Source: Schistosoma mansoni
Taxonomy: Eukaryota > Platyhelminthes > Trematoda > Strigeidida > Schistosomatidae
NCBI RefSeq assembly: GCF_000237925.1
Contig: NC_031495.1
Location: 14,209,749 to 14,273,748 of the forward strand
Reading direction: 5' to 3'
Length of the DNA stretch: 64,000 nucleotides
In this document: positions 23,055-36,900 of the stretch, piece by piece
How positions within the stretch are numbered: position 1 is the stretch's first letter
Layout: every line of letters begins with the position of its first letter
The notes under the pieces: model-generated
What the model was told of the DNA's origin: nothing
What the model saw: only the letters and a program-made list of their open reading frames with translations
Database searches by the model: none
Made by a program: the position numbers and the translations under genes

Positions 23055-26000
23055 AGGAGTACGTTATGAGCACTAATGAGGTCGTTTAGTTGGCATTCCA
23101 ATGGTGAATATACATTTCGGAGAATTCAACTGTATATAATCTTTCATTGAGTGGAAATTATTGGTATCTATGATAAAGAAAAGAACATTAGTGAGGACAT
23201 CGTCGTTTCTATAGTTTCAAATAGAAGCTAGAGAAAAGTTATTTCTATTAAAAGTTATAAAGCTCACTAAGGTTTTAAACGTAATATAAATGATAGAACT
23301 TGGACGCCAGATCCAACCACCAACGTCGGGCTGCATGTCAGTTGTAACAAAGTTTTCACGATTTCGTTCAACCTTAAAAACTCATTGTTGGTTAATATAC
23401 AAGCGGAAAATTGTTGTAGTTAGAAAATTGATGAATGGTTGTTACTTAAATTTTCTTGTAAGGAAGTATCCATATCATTTATCAATGTAAAGATAAATTA
23501 TTTAAAACTGGTTTTATTCCTTTTTAAACTCAAATTCTTCAAGACCAGCCAACTTTGATACTATAGTAAAGTAGGATATGGGTTTTTAGGTAAGACGGAA
23601 AACAATAGGCTACATTGAAACTGTTTTTTTTCGAAAAAAATAATGTTTTATTTTCTTTCGTACATAATGAGAGAACTATCATGAAAATTTGAATATTTGT
23701 CTTTGTGCGTAATCAGAAATCCTGCTTTTAAAATGGATGGCAAAAAGAATTATGTCACACATGTAACTGCCATAGGATGAAATTTTACATACGTTAGGAG
23801 AAAATTAGGTAAGTTAGGAAAGTCAGAAGTCCCGTTTTTTCACTGAGAAATGTGAAATTGAAGTTCGAGCTTTAGATAGATACAGACGACAGTATCTGAT
23901 AAGAGATAAGCTAAAAATGGGTCTGATTTGAATATAAATATTCAGTGTGATCATTATTTGACATAGCCTTGAGTAATAAGTTTATGGACCTCCAATACTC
24001 TAGGTTAAGCTAAACCAGGTATTCCATAGTTAATGTCACCAGCTGATCTCAGTCAAGCAGCTATTGAAAAGTAGGAAGCACTGAACAGATGTAAATTTAG
24101 AAAATCTCCACAAACCCCCTTGATGGCAAGAACTACCTTAGGTAATTACTTGTGTGTTGTTATTGTGGAGATCTGTAAGTTAAAAGTGACAAAGTCACCA
24201 ATTATTCTATCATATTGGGGTACTGATTATGCGGTGAAAGACTACCAATTTTATTAGCGGCAAAATTGTTTTGGTAATAGTTGATGTTAGAAAGGGTAAG
24301 TCTTCTAAAACGAATGTGTAACCATGTATGCATTTAGAAAAAACTGACCAGAATAAGGGTGGAATTTTACCACATTTTTGCCAACTCCGAGATGCTTAGT
24401 CGTTATTTCAACTAAAGGATCCCAAAGTTTCATAGGACAGATTAGTTTATATATCCCAATAAATTTGTTAGAGATTTCCAAAGTTAGTGTTTTAAACATC
24501 AACAGTTTCAGTTTAATTAATAGAACGTCAAACCTTTTAACTGAATGTCCTCATTAACTAAAGCAACTGTGATTCAACCAACTGGTAGTGAATAATAATC
24601 TGAAGACAGTAACTGCGTATAAATATATATCGTAATGCATATAAAGACCTATCTGATTATTTGTGATTTAAAAAAAGGACTATGTTGTATGACTGATTTT
24701 CTGGGATTGATATGACTTAGATTAAAAATAACAGGGTTGAGGAAATAAGGTTTAATAGAAAATTTGTAGTACTACTAAGTACTAAACACTAAAACACAGT
24801 ATCCCAAAGACGATAAAATTCAGAGTGTAGCTGAAATTCTATAAACATAGCTAACACACGGAAATATTCATGAGGTGTCAACAAAACCTTGCTGAAGAAT
24901 GAAGTGGAAATGTGGTAGCGTTACCAAAAAGACTAACAATGTTTCTTGATTACGTTCGTTTAATGTAGTGATGGGTAAATCAAACTCAGATTGTCTAGAA
25001 AATAGGATACAAACGAAAAGTAGTCCTAAATACTAAAATTTATACGCTTAATAAAGCAGCTAACTTAATGTGTTCAATAGTAATAATTAAACATGAACAC
25101 AGTTTCCAACCATTTTTACTGACTTACAATCAGCAGGAGTTCGAGAATTTATCTTAATGATGAAGAAGTATAGATTTTAAAAAGTGTACCACGGTGAGAA
25201 ATATAAGTTAAGGGACATTTGTATCATGAAGATTAAAAATTAAAGACCAAACAGAATATGAAGATATTGTCAAATGCACACTCCAAGGTAAACCAACATT
25301 ATCTATATTCGAGTTCAAGGTTATGCAGGAGTCTTACATAAAAATAGTTGTAGTTCGATGAAATTCATTTGGAAACATGATCGTAAAATTCATCATCGTA
25401 GCTGAAAAATATAAACAAAAAAACGTATTGATGAAACATGCATGGAGTACGCACGAATTTGTAGATATTTATTCGTTATGATAATCATAAATTGAACGTG
25501 TCAAAATACTTGTTTCACTCAAATGTACAGAGATTTTCTCGGAACAAAGCTCATGGGTAAAAAAAATATTACAGATATCAGATGTTTGAAGGGGTATATT
25601 AAATATCTGCGCCGGACCATTTTCATTTATGTTTCAGCGTAGGAAGAAACTTCGCTTATTCAAGTTCAGTGTGCACTGACAATAAACAATCAGCTTTACT
25701 TTCAAAAAACGTGTAATTTTAGGGTCAGGTATGAAAGTAAAATATTTCACGCCTTCTATGGCCATGTTAACTGGCTTCAAAAGCCATAGAAGAAGCAAGC
25801 TATTCATTTTTGTGGTAAAATATACGAAAAAATTCGAATAAATGTAATGTAAAATTTTCTGAATAAACAATAGAAACAAGCTGCAATAGGTATGTGATGT
25901 TGATCCGTGTATCAAATAGCATTCCTATATTGAAGAATAAATGATTTCTGCCGGGTGAAACTGATACGTTCATTTTTTTAATAATACCAACCTACACTTC

Positions 26001-27361
26001 CCATCCTTTTCTTCTTCATAACTTTTTACTTTCAATGCTGTCACCTAATGATGGCTTTTATACCTTGTTTTAACTTTTATTTGGAGTGGAAGCATTTCAT
26101 CCAATTGTCTAGTCTATGAATCCCTTAATTTCTAGTGTTTACTTTTGTTGTCAAACATCTGTTTTGTAGTTCAGATCTGTCCACAACTAATCAAAAACCA
26201 CATTATAATAGGATAACTTCATTCTATTTGACAGAACCTTGAGACCGCCACTTTATTCAAGAACTATGGTGTCCTTAAATTAATTATTAGTAATATTGCT
26301 TTCAAAAATATTGCTCTATGAATATGAATCTACATAATCCACATTAGCGAATACGTAACGTGTATCTCTGATTACTAAGAGACCTTGAAAGTCATATTAA
26401 AACGAATAACGAAATTTTAAATGATAACAAACTATTTTCATTGATACAATCACTTGTTTGATAAAAATGATCACTGCGAAATTTCCAGAAATTCGACTTC
26501 ACTCGTTTATGATTAGCTACATTAAAGTGAAGTAAATTAGTAGTCTTTGTATTGAGAGAAATATACCTTACCTAAAGTTATGCAACGTGTAATGTCGAGT
26601 TTCGAAAGTTAGAAAATGAGGAGATAAAGTATTTAAGAATAAGTCACCTAAGCTGCATCGAAACGTATAACGAGATGAAATATACGGTTTTAAACACAAA
26701 TAAGATTGCGTATTTAAATTGGTGAATAAAAAACATTTGTTATCATAATAATATGTAGTAAAGTCATAAGTTGATGCTTTAGAAACAACGAAACGTTTCT
26801 ATGAAACGTCAAACATTACTATAAATACAACAGGCCTAAACATATTTCGCCCAGCAGAATAAATAAAGTTAGATTAGCTTTATAAAACTAGCTCCCAAAG
26901 ATGAGTATCTTTAATGTTTTTGGAAATGTGTACAATTATTAAATAACTGGGCTATTGCACTTTTATGCTTCTGATGTTTAAAGCTCACGTCAGATTCCCT
27001 AACCGTCGCTTCACATCACTGTATCCTAAATATTGCCAATTGATTATTCACCCTCTCTTTCATTCTTTGTCACTTATGGCTTGGTTTTATGTAAACTCTG
27101 ATTTCCTACATAGGTTGTACTGTGGTCTGATAATGTATGTATACAAACTCAACAGTGTTTCAATTTTAATGAACTTGTCTAATTGCCATGTTCTCCTATC
27201 AGACTGGTTGTTGGGGATAGAAAGCTGCATTAAAGACTAGCAGATGTGTACTTTATATCGGCCATAGCTTAAGATCAATCATTGTCGAAAAAAGCGTAGG
27301 GTGTCAGGAAGACACAATAGGATTCTTATTAGTGAGTCTTAACATTTGATATCAATCGACT
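23055..27361. other. non-coding stretch upstream of the kinase gene
   Basis: The kinase promoter and 5' leader should lie just above 23,054, but I see no motif I would defend. Open frames (23,290-23,490, 24,305-24,502, 25,634-25,915, 26,965-27,240) are short, low-complexity and without a family. I see nothing else apart from the hairpin at 25,753. Confidence 0.5.
25753..25792. repeat. perfect 10 bp inverted repeat with 20 nt loop
   Basis: CTTCTATGGC at 25,753-25,762 is exactly complementary to GCCATAGAAG at 25,783-25,792. It could fold as a hairpin on either strand. No function can be assigned, and in DNA this AT-rich a 10 bp arm may be chance. Confidence 0.5.
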
Positions 27362-27679
27362 CTAGTCATAACAGTTGTCTTTTTCACACTTACATATATT
27401 TAAGGACCACGTTTTATCGCCTTCAAATACTTGGATGGATTCACTTGTGTTCAATACATAATGTTTCTTCCAGAATATAAATTGGGACCCTAAGTGGCTT
27501 ACTGGATGGTTTTTATATCCAGTAACTTCGAATGTATCACTGCCTACTATGCCACTTAATGTGATCCCTTGTAAGATAATGAAAATGACAAAAGTTGTGA
27601 AGTATGGTGAAAATGGGATTTTAATACGTGGTAAATCTGAAGAACTAATAAAAGATAACATGATGTGCGGTTTTACCAC
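27362..27679 (-). CDS. hypothetical 105 aa membrane-anchored or secreted protein, doubtful
   Basis: The frame has one hydrophobic segment near residues 26-46 (FTTFVIFIILQGITLSGIVG) that could be a signal anchor. A polar region follows, and the C-terminus holds the only cysteines (ICKCEKDNCYD). The C-x-C-x4-C ending recalls the last loop of Ly6/three-finger proteins, which are abundant in schistosomes, but the other cysteines of that fold are missing, so at best this would be a final exon or a fragment. An AG at 27,671-27,672 could serve as an acceptor. No upstream exon was found. It may be a chance frame. Confidence 0.25.
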   Translation of the reverse strand: MVKPHIMLSFISSSDLPRIKIPFSPYFTTFVIFIILQGITLSGIVGSDTFEVTGYKNHPVSHLGSQFIFWKKHYVLNTSESIQVFEGDKTWSLNICKCEKDNCYD

Positions 27680-28765
27680 AAAAGATTTATGATTACCTTT
27701 CGTAGTTCTTCTTATAAAACATCTACCTGTAATTTGTAGACTAATAACCTATTCCTCAGATCAGGCACTTCAAAATTCCTTCTATCCTGATATTGATAAT
27801 ATATAGCACTGTTTATTGATAATGAACAAAAATCATATCAAGACTTTGATGAGCTTTTAGTCTGCATGAAAGTTCGGATACTCTATTGAATTTATCTTTC
27901 CAGATAAGAGAGAATCATAGTTTTAAATGAGTGAAAAACACCGGAGGTATGCACTAAGTAACAAGTTGACAAGGAAATTCGGATGACGTTATTGCTCTGA
28001 ACCATCATATTTTGAAAATGGAATTTAATTCACTGAAATATCATAGTTAAAATAAAGTAAATTTTGTATGATCTGATCAGTCACTTTGCCAACAAGTGAA
28101 CTTTCAAGATCAGGTTCCGAATATGATGTAGGATGCTATATATTTTTAGAGCCCATTTCCAATTTACTACAACGTTAGTGGTTTAGCCTTGTAGTAAGAG
28201 TTAAAGCTCTATTATACACTCTGATCTTAGTTTTAGATTTTGATAAGGAGGAGATTTAAGGAAGGTTGCGTTTAAAGCAAAAATACGCAAGATGTTTACG
28301 GGTAACACGAGCTATATAGAAGCTTGAACTTTTAAAGTTTCTGTTGTGTATATTTTTATCTAATAAACGGTGTCCGGTCAACATTCTGAGTTCAAAATGC
28401 GTTGGTTTATTACCAATAGTTAACCCTTAAATATTTTGAAAGTTGTGTATTGACAATTACTGGTGAAACCCATTTTCAATACACTGTTGTTTCGTTAACT
28501 GTTTATAGCTGACAGTTTACAAATTTTCAACCAACTCAATAGAATCAGTATTACTATTGAGCCGTTCCATCTCAATGACTGTTATCAAAATCCCTTCTCA
28601 TCCACAAATAAGTGAAGCGATTATCTGAGTAGTTGTGTTGATGTATGGACACTATAGGAAGAGTGGATGACTTACGCCATTTCACTAAGATTTAGAAAGG
28701 CCCATATATCTCCATAGAGCGCTTTGTCCTGTCATATTGTATTCTATCACATATAAAATCTTTTA
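27680..28765. other. non-coding stretch
   Basis: AT-rich DNA between the doubtful small ORF and repeat R1 copy 3. I see nothing supportable in it. Confidence 0.4.
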
Positions 28766-28769
28766 TGAA

Positions 28770-29130
28770 GGCACTCGCAACAATTCAGCTGAAGATTTAG
28801 CCTGTTTCTGTTGTAGCTGTGAATAAATCCCAAAAATCAATAGCTCTGCAAGTGTTCGACATTGGATGCTGACCATATTAGTTTTAATGAACTCATTTAT
28901 CTGAAGGAGCTCGGTCATGCATCCGCACCAGATCACTGTTTGGAATGGCGTGCGCAACGTCTCCTGCGATCACTAGCCAGATTAAATCAGTCACTCCTCG
29001 ATATATTGATAATCTATCAGATATATCTTCCAGCCTCCACGCTTCTGACTTTTGATTTCACTAGGTGGCCACGATTCAATTATAGAAAGTGTTACTGGTA
29101 AAGTGTTGTCAAACTACAATACCTGTGGTA
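28770..29130 (+). repeat. dispersed repeat R1, copy 3
   Basis: This is the longest copy of R1 in the window. Its left half matches copy 1 (4,155-4,345, opposite orientation) and its right half matches copy 2 (5,260-5,490). Strings include gtgttcgacattggatgctg, gcatccgcaccagatcac and gtgttgtcaaact. The frames at 28,763-28,957 and 28,862-29,101 show no family. It is probably an old non-autonomous retroposon or a LINE fragment. Confidence 0.6.
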
Positions 29131-29139
29131 TCTTCACTG

Positions 29140-31690
29140 TACTTAATCTATATGAGTAACGCAATCACACAATTCATTACAAAAGACTTATATATTATAT
29201 CTTATGTTAACTGTAATACGTATCATATTCCCGTCAAGCGCTTGTTTTAATTTCGATTTTCAGGACTAAGAAATTTTCCTGGAGAAAGTCCGAAAAACGT
29301 ATAATATATGAATAAGCGCGAGCATTTTCTTGATTTCAGGAGTACTCACTTCTTTGGACAGACCTTTGACTACGGCAGTTTTAGCGAGCCAACTATTTTC
29401 TCATGGGTAGATTCGATGTCATGTCAAAACAAAATACATCAATGGGAATGAAAACCGGAAATACGTTCCAATTTCATGTCACTGTTCGTGGCAAACATAA
29501 TTATCTAATAACAGAAACTGTTCACCACTGTTTAATTGTGAACATGAATGAACAAAGGAATGATTTATCAAGAAGACACTTCGAGGATGGAATTTAAAAA
29601 TAAATTTGACCCGAATCGACACTCTTTTGAAGTGTTATAATTGTGGTCAGTTACTTAGTAGATTTTGTGAGATATGTTTCACTAAAAATCTCAATTTTCA
29701 TGTATGAGATAACTCGTTCTGATTACAAGAATTTTGAAACAAGCAGAAAACACTCATTATATAGTCACAGAACGACATATAAGCATTCCATACCAAATTA
29801 CTTCACGAATTGATATTCCAAATGTTAACGTTGTGATGAAAACTCTTGTTCCTCCTCATTAAGTAAGACGGATAAATCTGACCACATCTGATGGGAAAAG
29901 AAGTGGAAGAACTCTTCTGTGTGGTCTGATAACTGTTTCTTGTCAGGCGGTGGAAACGCTTGCTTTAGGGTAATCTTACTCATTATATTACATTTGTTCA
30001 GATATCGATGAATGAATTAATTTACATATTGTGCCATATCAATATTTTTAAATAAAACTTTGAGTGCCACTAGTTATAAGTTTATGTGCTGTTGAATAAA
30101 TAAAAATTACGGTATGTCGGTATCTTCGGTACTACTGATCAATGATAATCAAAACTCACCAAATAGTCTACTGTATAAAAGTTGGACATGTATACTGCTA
30201 CTATATTCGATATCACGACTGCAGAATTGTTACGGTTCGGTAAAAACAACAATGCGGCATATTTAAAATTACGCCACTCGCACCATGACGATATTAAGTG
30301 AACAGTGTATAAAAACGCGAAATTGGGACAGAAGTGAAGTCCTGTAATTTTAGCTTACTTTCACTATGGTTTATAAAAAAATGAAACGCAAAGGCATAAT
30401 TTTGATTTATAAATGTTCGCCTTTTAAAATTTCGTTTCTGTTTTTCTTTGATAAATCCTTTGTTATGTGATGGATAACTGCTTGTTTTGTGTCAGTCAAC
30501 TTCTTCAAAAACTCGAATCTATTAAGCAATTCCAGTCGCCTGTATTTCAGATGATTCAAACTCCGACAACCTGTCAAAAAGACTGGAAATAAACTCAACT
30601 CCGGTTCTTTATTTCGTCCGTCTACTTAGCGACCGAGCAGAATCAAGAGGACATTATCATTTCTTCCATCTTTGTAAGCAGTGGCGGTTGACCTCTCTCG
30701 TTCTGTGAGTTTTATCGCTTGTTTTTTTAGTCCTTGCAAAATTTAGTCCTTTAATGTCCTGAATTTCCACAATTTATATAATATTCCAAGTGTTGGTACT
30801 GATTTTTTGGAGTCATTTTTGTTTTCCCGATGTTATAAGTGCTACTCAAGTCAGTAAAATCTTTCCAGCATCCTTACGTGCTTCATTTGATATTGTTAAT
30901 CCGTTTTGTTTTGAACTTTTTGTCGGGATAAGATCTTTGAGTAAGCTCATTTTAGCTAAATACAGAGTTGTTGCTGCCTGGGATCTTCTAACTTTCCACG
31001 CACTCATTAATCAGTGTTATTCATAAAGTAAATGTGAAATGTAAAAAAACGACCTTCGGTTTGTTATTCTTCTTAAAATTATGGATAGCTCTCTCCCTCA
31101 CCTTAATACTGACTGTCCAGTCGTTTTAAATACTAGACACCGGCATTTACATCCTGGAACAAAGTCAGAGATGTTATTGATCTATGGCAGGAGGATCGAT
31201 ATTGGAAATACACCCTAATGCACTATTAGGTGGCTTGGACGCAAAATGTGGTGCGTGAAATCCGTTACTGATATGTTTTCATGTCTGTTATTTTGTCCCT
31301 AAAATGAACTGGAAGGGAGGTGGGTAAAGAGTTAAAGGGTAAATAACTGTCATTATGCTTACTTCTTTATAGATATAGTTTACCGGTTATCAAACCATGT
31401 TTCGTTTGCGGTATGATCTCATTTAAAATGTTCCACAACTGTCCTTGCGATAAAAATTATCGGACAAACTATTCGTGGTTTAGAAAGCCTACTGGTGATC
31501 AGTTGCAAGTTGTTATACCGATGATAACAAGTACTAGTGGTCCTGAGTAGATTGTTAAATATCTTTGATGGCATTTCGGAAAGATCTTTGCCGTTCATTG
31601 TATAAATAATTTGATGAATAAAGTTGTCGAGCATAAGCTTTTCCCATAGATCCATAAGTTCTTAGGTTGTGGGAGTTTCAGTGATATGCT
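29140..31690. other. non-coding stretch
   Basis: Only short frames are present (29,403-29,597, 30,407-30,598, 30,790-31,026) and none carries a family signal. The right part may include the worn 5' half of the Mutator-like element that follows. Confidence 0.4.
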
Positions 31691-32640
31691 TTCAAGCATA
31701 CGAAATTGTGGAAAGTGTTTGAGTGTGATAGTGGAAACCTCAACAAAGTGACGAGGATAGGATTCAGTACTTATGGGCAAATAAAAATGTATAAGGGGTC
31801 TCCCGATGTAATTATCACCGATTCAACATACAAAACTAACAGAAACGTTGATGGTATAATCCTGCTTATCGAATGCCACTGGTTACAAACTTTTTAGCTG
31901 GTCGTCAAAGGTAACCGTTTGTGCAAAACCTTGGTTATTTTTACGCGGACAAACAAAGAAAAAAAGGAAGTTATGGTGTGGATCATGGATTAATCCAAAC
32001 TTACCACGATGAACACTAGTAATGCAGAAACTTTTGTAACAGGTTGTACAAGTTCCGTCATATTAGCCGCGGAAACAACTCACCGTACAGCATACACAGG
32101 TTTATGTTCATTTCGCATGTGTAGAGTTGTGTGTAAGAAGACAAGCTCTCCAATCCTAAAGTAATCCTTGACCAACTTGTCCCTTAATTGTCAGTGTACA
32201 AGTTTTATCAGATTGGACGCATAATTAGTGTTCGTAGTAGACTGATTATCACGTACTTCAAGGAAAACTGGATGATGCTGAGATGCAATCGGGCTGAGGC
32301 ATTCAATGGTGACATTACTGCTTTGAGTGACAATACGAATAACCGTGTTGAAAATTAGCATGAACATTTGAAATGCAAGTTCTTTCATAAAGATTATTCA
32401 TGCAAATGTATACGAATGACATACACGTGGCAATCACAAACTGGTAAATGCAAGTCATTAGAATCTAGCTCGTATTTTAGTCACAAACGTAGGTGCATGG
32501 CGCAGGAAGGCTTAATACCTCTCTTAAGCAGGTTGACAATGTTCGCTAGGTCTTTAAACCCTAGAGACTATAAAACAAAAGATATTATTTACATTGAAGT
32601 TATTGTGGTCATTTATTCCCTACTGCTGGATTGTTAAACC
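31690..32640 (+). mobile_element. decayed Mutator-like (MULE) DNA transposon, transposase fragment
   Basis: The plus-strand frame starting at 31,706 contains PDVIITDSTYKTNRNVDG, the start of the MULE DDE domain with its first catalytic Asp (family pattern D.TYKTN). It ends in a stop at about 31,895. Further pieces in other frames keep the family order: a WIMD-like piece at about 31,970, AETTHRTA at about 32,070, an EAFNGD piece at about 32,295, and NTNNRVEN followed by HEHLKCKFFHKD at 32,332-32,395, which matches the TNN..E.....LK block. At least four stops or frameshifts break it, so it is inactive. Terminal inverted repeats were not found. Confidence 0.6.
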
Positions 32641-33400
32641 ACTTTAATCTGTGCTCTTTATTTTGTCTTTTCGTTCGTCCCATGCGTTTTCTAGCCAAAA
32701 CTTGTTAACTGGTTTCATCGGAAAGAATTTTTCATTCGCTACTTGTACAATGGCCTTGTACATATTTTAGAGATCGCTGTTTTCATTGATTAATGTTTTT
32801 AGTTTAAATAAAGAGACTTCTGTCGAAGAATATCCTGGCCTTCTAATCACGTTTAGTTTCATTCGTCTGTTTTTGTATCGGTACATGTGTTTGGTAGGTC
32901 TTAGTTTGATTATCTATGTGACCATGTAGTGATAAAATTTACCATCCTTTCCCTTGAAATACATTCATCGCTACTAGTAATAATAGTTTTATATTCCCTT
33001 CCTGATTTCGTTACGGTTGGTAGATGCAGGTAAAGATCATCACGAAACGACATTGTCGGTGGGGTTTTCTTTCTAAGAATTTCTAAGTGTACAGCCTTGA
33101 TCTCTGATGGATTTGGTGTGGTTGGGCTCTTAAACAATTTTCATCTGTTTCTTTCGCCGCTCTCCATCATCAGCAATTGGTTTTCCTTCTTTGTTTGGGT
33201 GAATGATTTGATTTTTACATTTACCCACCGGTTTCTAAGCCATGTCATAAATCCACCCTTGTATCTCCATCTCTTGAGGCCTTATTGACGTAACTACCAG
33301 ATCTCTTACATAGTTCCGTATCTATGACTACCATGAAATCGTTTAATCAACCCTGTTATTTGTCCCGACCGTTCATTTTTTCACACTTTTATTCCAATTT
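32640..33400. other. non-coding stretch
   Basis: Follows the Mutator-like remnant. No frame with family signal, and no terminal inverted repeat recognised by eye. Confidence 0.35.
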
Positions 33401-33479
33401 TGTTGACCGCAATGATTTCAATTTTCGTCTCTTGAATCTTATTCATTAATTTTACAGAGATCAACTCCATATTTTGGTG

Positions 33480-33990
33480 CTTCTTGATGCCCATAAACTC
33501 CAGATATTATGGAAACATTATAATTTCAGCTCTCGTTTAATTGTTCTCCTTGTTGGATTTCTCCTCTCCCATCAGATCATATGAGGCGTGAACCCTGTTG
33601 CTTTGAGCTGCGTTGAGTTCGTTATAACTCTGAGGATCTCAAAAGAGGGCTACATAGAACGTCTACTTTGCAGAACTTTAGCCATACAATATTTATTTCG
33701 CCTCCCTTTTGGCTTGACTACCACCAGATGATGTACAGCGTTTTCTGCTTTCGTGTTTGTTCTAACATACTTCGTCAACTCCTGATTTCTTATTGGTGTT
33801 GCAGAAGTGAATATATCAATGATTAAAAACCGTCTTATTGGATACCATCATTTTCACTGTGTTTTGATTTATTTTTTCACTCAACATCTGAACTTTTTTG
33901 TATACATCTTTGACCTCGGACATTTCGGTTTCTCTTTGTCTTTGGTTTGGTACTTGAAAAGTTTTGCTCCGGGAACCTAAAAAATCAAAT
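33480..33990 (-). mobile_element. possible decayed RTE-type LINE endonuclease trace
   Basis: On the minus strand around 33,700-33,850 a frame reads IFTSATPIRNQ, then VRTNTKAENAVHHLVVVK. This resembles the end of RTE/APE endonucleases (VRTRRGAD..SDHHLVV.K), where the final His pair is catalytic. The plus-strand string accaccagatgatg parallels accaggtggtgat in the RTE copy at 56,460. The match is short and decayed, so the call is weak. Confidence 0.3.
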
Positions 33991-33999
33991 ATTTGTCTT

Positions 34000-36900
34000 G
34001 TAATTGTTATAATTACTATTGGAACGATATTTAGGTGGGTTATTTATAACTCCCGAATAGACTTTTGTGCCATAATTGGAGTTTATTTCTATTGTTATTT
34101 TTGAGTTAAGTTAGAAATAGATCGACATACCGTACTTGACTAACGGAAGAGGGCAAAACCTGGACGTAATATGGTGCACATGTGATTTATTTGATTTGAT
34201 ATTATGGTTCATCGAAACAAATATAGAGTTGTATATGCGCATGTGTGAAAAACCGTGCAGCTTGTAATCGTGTTAATTGAGGCACACAGATCTAGCAGTC
34301 TCTCTGGAACGTCCTTGTGACGAGCTGATAATTCACTTCTCTGACTTCAATGCTGCGAACGAAACTAATCCTTCTCTTTTCTCTCATCGCTAGTTCTAGT
34401 AAAGCCATCTGTTTAATGGATGTGGCTTGTGATGTTGAACCAGTACGGCCAAACAAAATACACTAGGTTTATCGATTGCACATCAACTGAATATGACAAG
34501 AATCATCAAACTGAGTATTTGTCAGTGACAAGTTTCTCATGAGTTTTAACTTGAGATTCTCAGCATCCAACATCCATCACTCTTTTTCCTCCTCCATTTC
34601 ATATTACCTAATGATGCTTTCGTACTCGATGTTGTCCATTCTCCTTTCACTTGGAAGTCCTCACAAAAATATTTAGGTCATTTTGACCATTTCACTACCA
34701 TGAACTGCAGCCTTTCCTACAAATGTTCTCTATCATCACTGACACCAATAGTGAATGTATTTCACTGACAGACATTCCCTGGAGTCTTTTCCTTCAACTT
34801 TGGAAGGGATTATTTCGTGAGTCTCAAACTTCACAAACAATTCTAGAACTTAGTTGTACAGGGTGACTTTTTGTGTGAGGTGCACTTTATCAATCATGGA
34901 AAAAATGAAACGACAGGTATTCTGAAGTTAGTCCTTTTCATAGATGTGGTCGGGTGGATTTCATTCATTTCAAGCATGGCCAGATTCTATCTTCTTTCCC
35001 CTGAATTCATCTAAATAGCCAATTAGGTCTCCGACATTGTCCGCATATTTCACAAATATGTACTTGTGGCATCTCTGGTTGTCAGAAGGGGAATGGGCTC
35101 GTTGCTTCAAAAGAGTCCCATTTATAAGCATGAAATCCCATAACTACTATATGTGCAACCTTTTAACTCCCAGAGTTGAGTTTGAATGGTTGTTATGCCT
35201 TTCATACGTGCTACTTAAGAGAGCCACTTTTGTACAAGGGGGGTCTCTTGACTTATCCCCAATCTTCCTTCCCCGCTAGACCTAAAGACTGGTAGTAACA
35301 CAAGAGGGCTTCTTAGGTTCCAATTTGTAATCCGTGTTGGCTCTGTGATCTGACCTACTAGATTGATCTTCCTATTATCATTTCAGATCCTTGTGATGTG
35401 GCAGCCTAATATCCTAAGTCTTAAGTCGAATTCGTATCGGTGTCTTTACTGGCTGGACTTACGTTGGGAGTCGGCGGTTTTGTTTGTGGTAACCTTTGAT
35501 ACAGATAAGCTTGCTAATGGAATGGTATATTTAATATTGGGATGGAGGAGACATATAAAGCATCCACACCTATCTTATCCAACCATTCAGTCTACATATT
35601 TTTATCACGTTGGCTTGTATTGACTCCCGCTATATTTCATCAAGTAGTTAATGAACAATGAGAACATTTTTCGGACTCAAGGGTGATCTGTTGGTAGTTC
35701 TTCTAGTTTAATTACAGGCAAAATACTGAATCCATGCAACAAATTGGTAGCTAAACCACTAAAAGATAAATGATTTTCGAAACTAAGAGCTTCAGACAAT
35801 GTGTTGTGGAGTGTACCGAAACTTATAATAAATATGCTCTCTCTGAAGACATCGTTTTATGTCAGATCATGCTACAGACAATCAAATAAATCCAAATGAA
35901 TAAAACACGTGTTGTTCAAAAGCAAATGCAACAACGTATTAACAATAGACTTATTTCGCACAGGATGCATGTGGGATTGACGTTCTGGAACCGGAACGAT
36001 ACAATGTCAGTCTCACAACTCTCTCTATATCATCCCTATTTTACATAAACTCAAGGATGGCTCTCCTCGACCGGTTAACCGAGAATATGGAACGTGATTT
36101 ACCGTGGCCCATTTACATGTATACCAGTGACTCTATATGCGCTTGGAGTTGGAAAGTGCTCGCTGGCTTCTTCATGTACCCTAATTCGACTACATTCAAT
36201 CAGAGGCAATGAACTATCACATCTTAGAACTGTATAAATCAAGTCTGTTTTGAAATATCCGCATATATAAAAACTACTTTAGATTATCTGACAAGATTTG
36301 AGTAGCAATTTGAACTTTGTCGGTAAACTGGCATGCCTTATGTACCAAACTGTTGTTTGAGAACAAATTATCTTTATATTTTTCAACATACACCACTAAT
36401 ATAATTTTTCCGCCATCCTAATTCTTTCAGTAATCACCTTCATCTTCATATCTGCCTCCGCCACAGGTCTTTCTGATGTAGAGAATGAAGCTTTAGTCAG
36501 CACCAACCCAGGTTTATCAGTAGCTCAATTATTTGAATCCAGCCTAAACACAAAATTTATTATTACAGCCACTTTACTTGTGGTCAAAGGAAATATTGTA
36601 GGCAACTGCAATACCTCTACGTTTTTGATGCCACAATACAGAGGACTAAACACTCATGAAGACACCTGCACGAATGATTTCAAAGCAGTTCTCTTCGACC
36701 GCTTTCAGGTCAACCAACATCAAGCACCCAATAGATGTTCTGAAAAAGTTATGAGAAGCAAGACCAGAAGGTATTCCTAAATAATTCGTAAAGTGTGATG
36801 GTAGATCGTTTTCATCATTCTGATTTGAACTGCCCAACCCATGTGTGGACTGTGATCCCTGTCCATGGCAGACTTCTCTTACAACATGTAGGTCCGGAAA

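Noticed and set aside
25634-25915. 93-codon minus frame, hydrophobic
   Set aside because: Low-complexity AT-rich translation without start context, splice logic or family.
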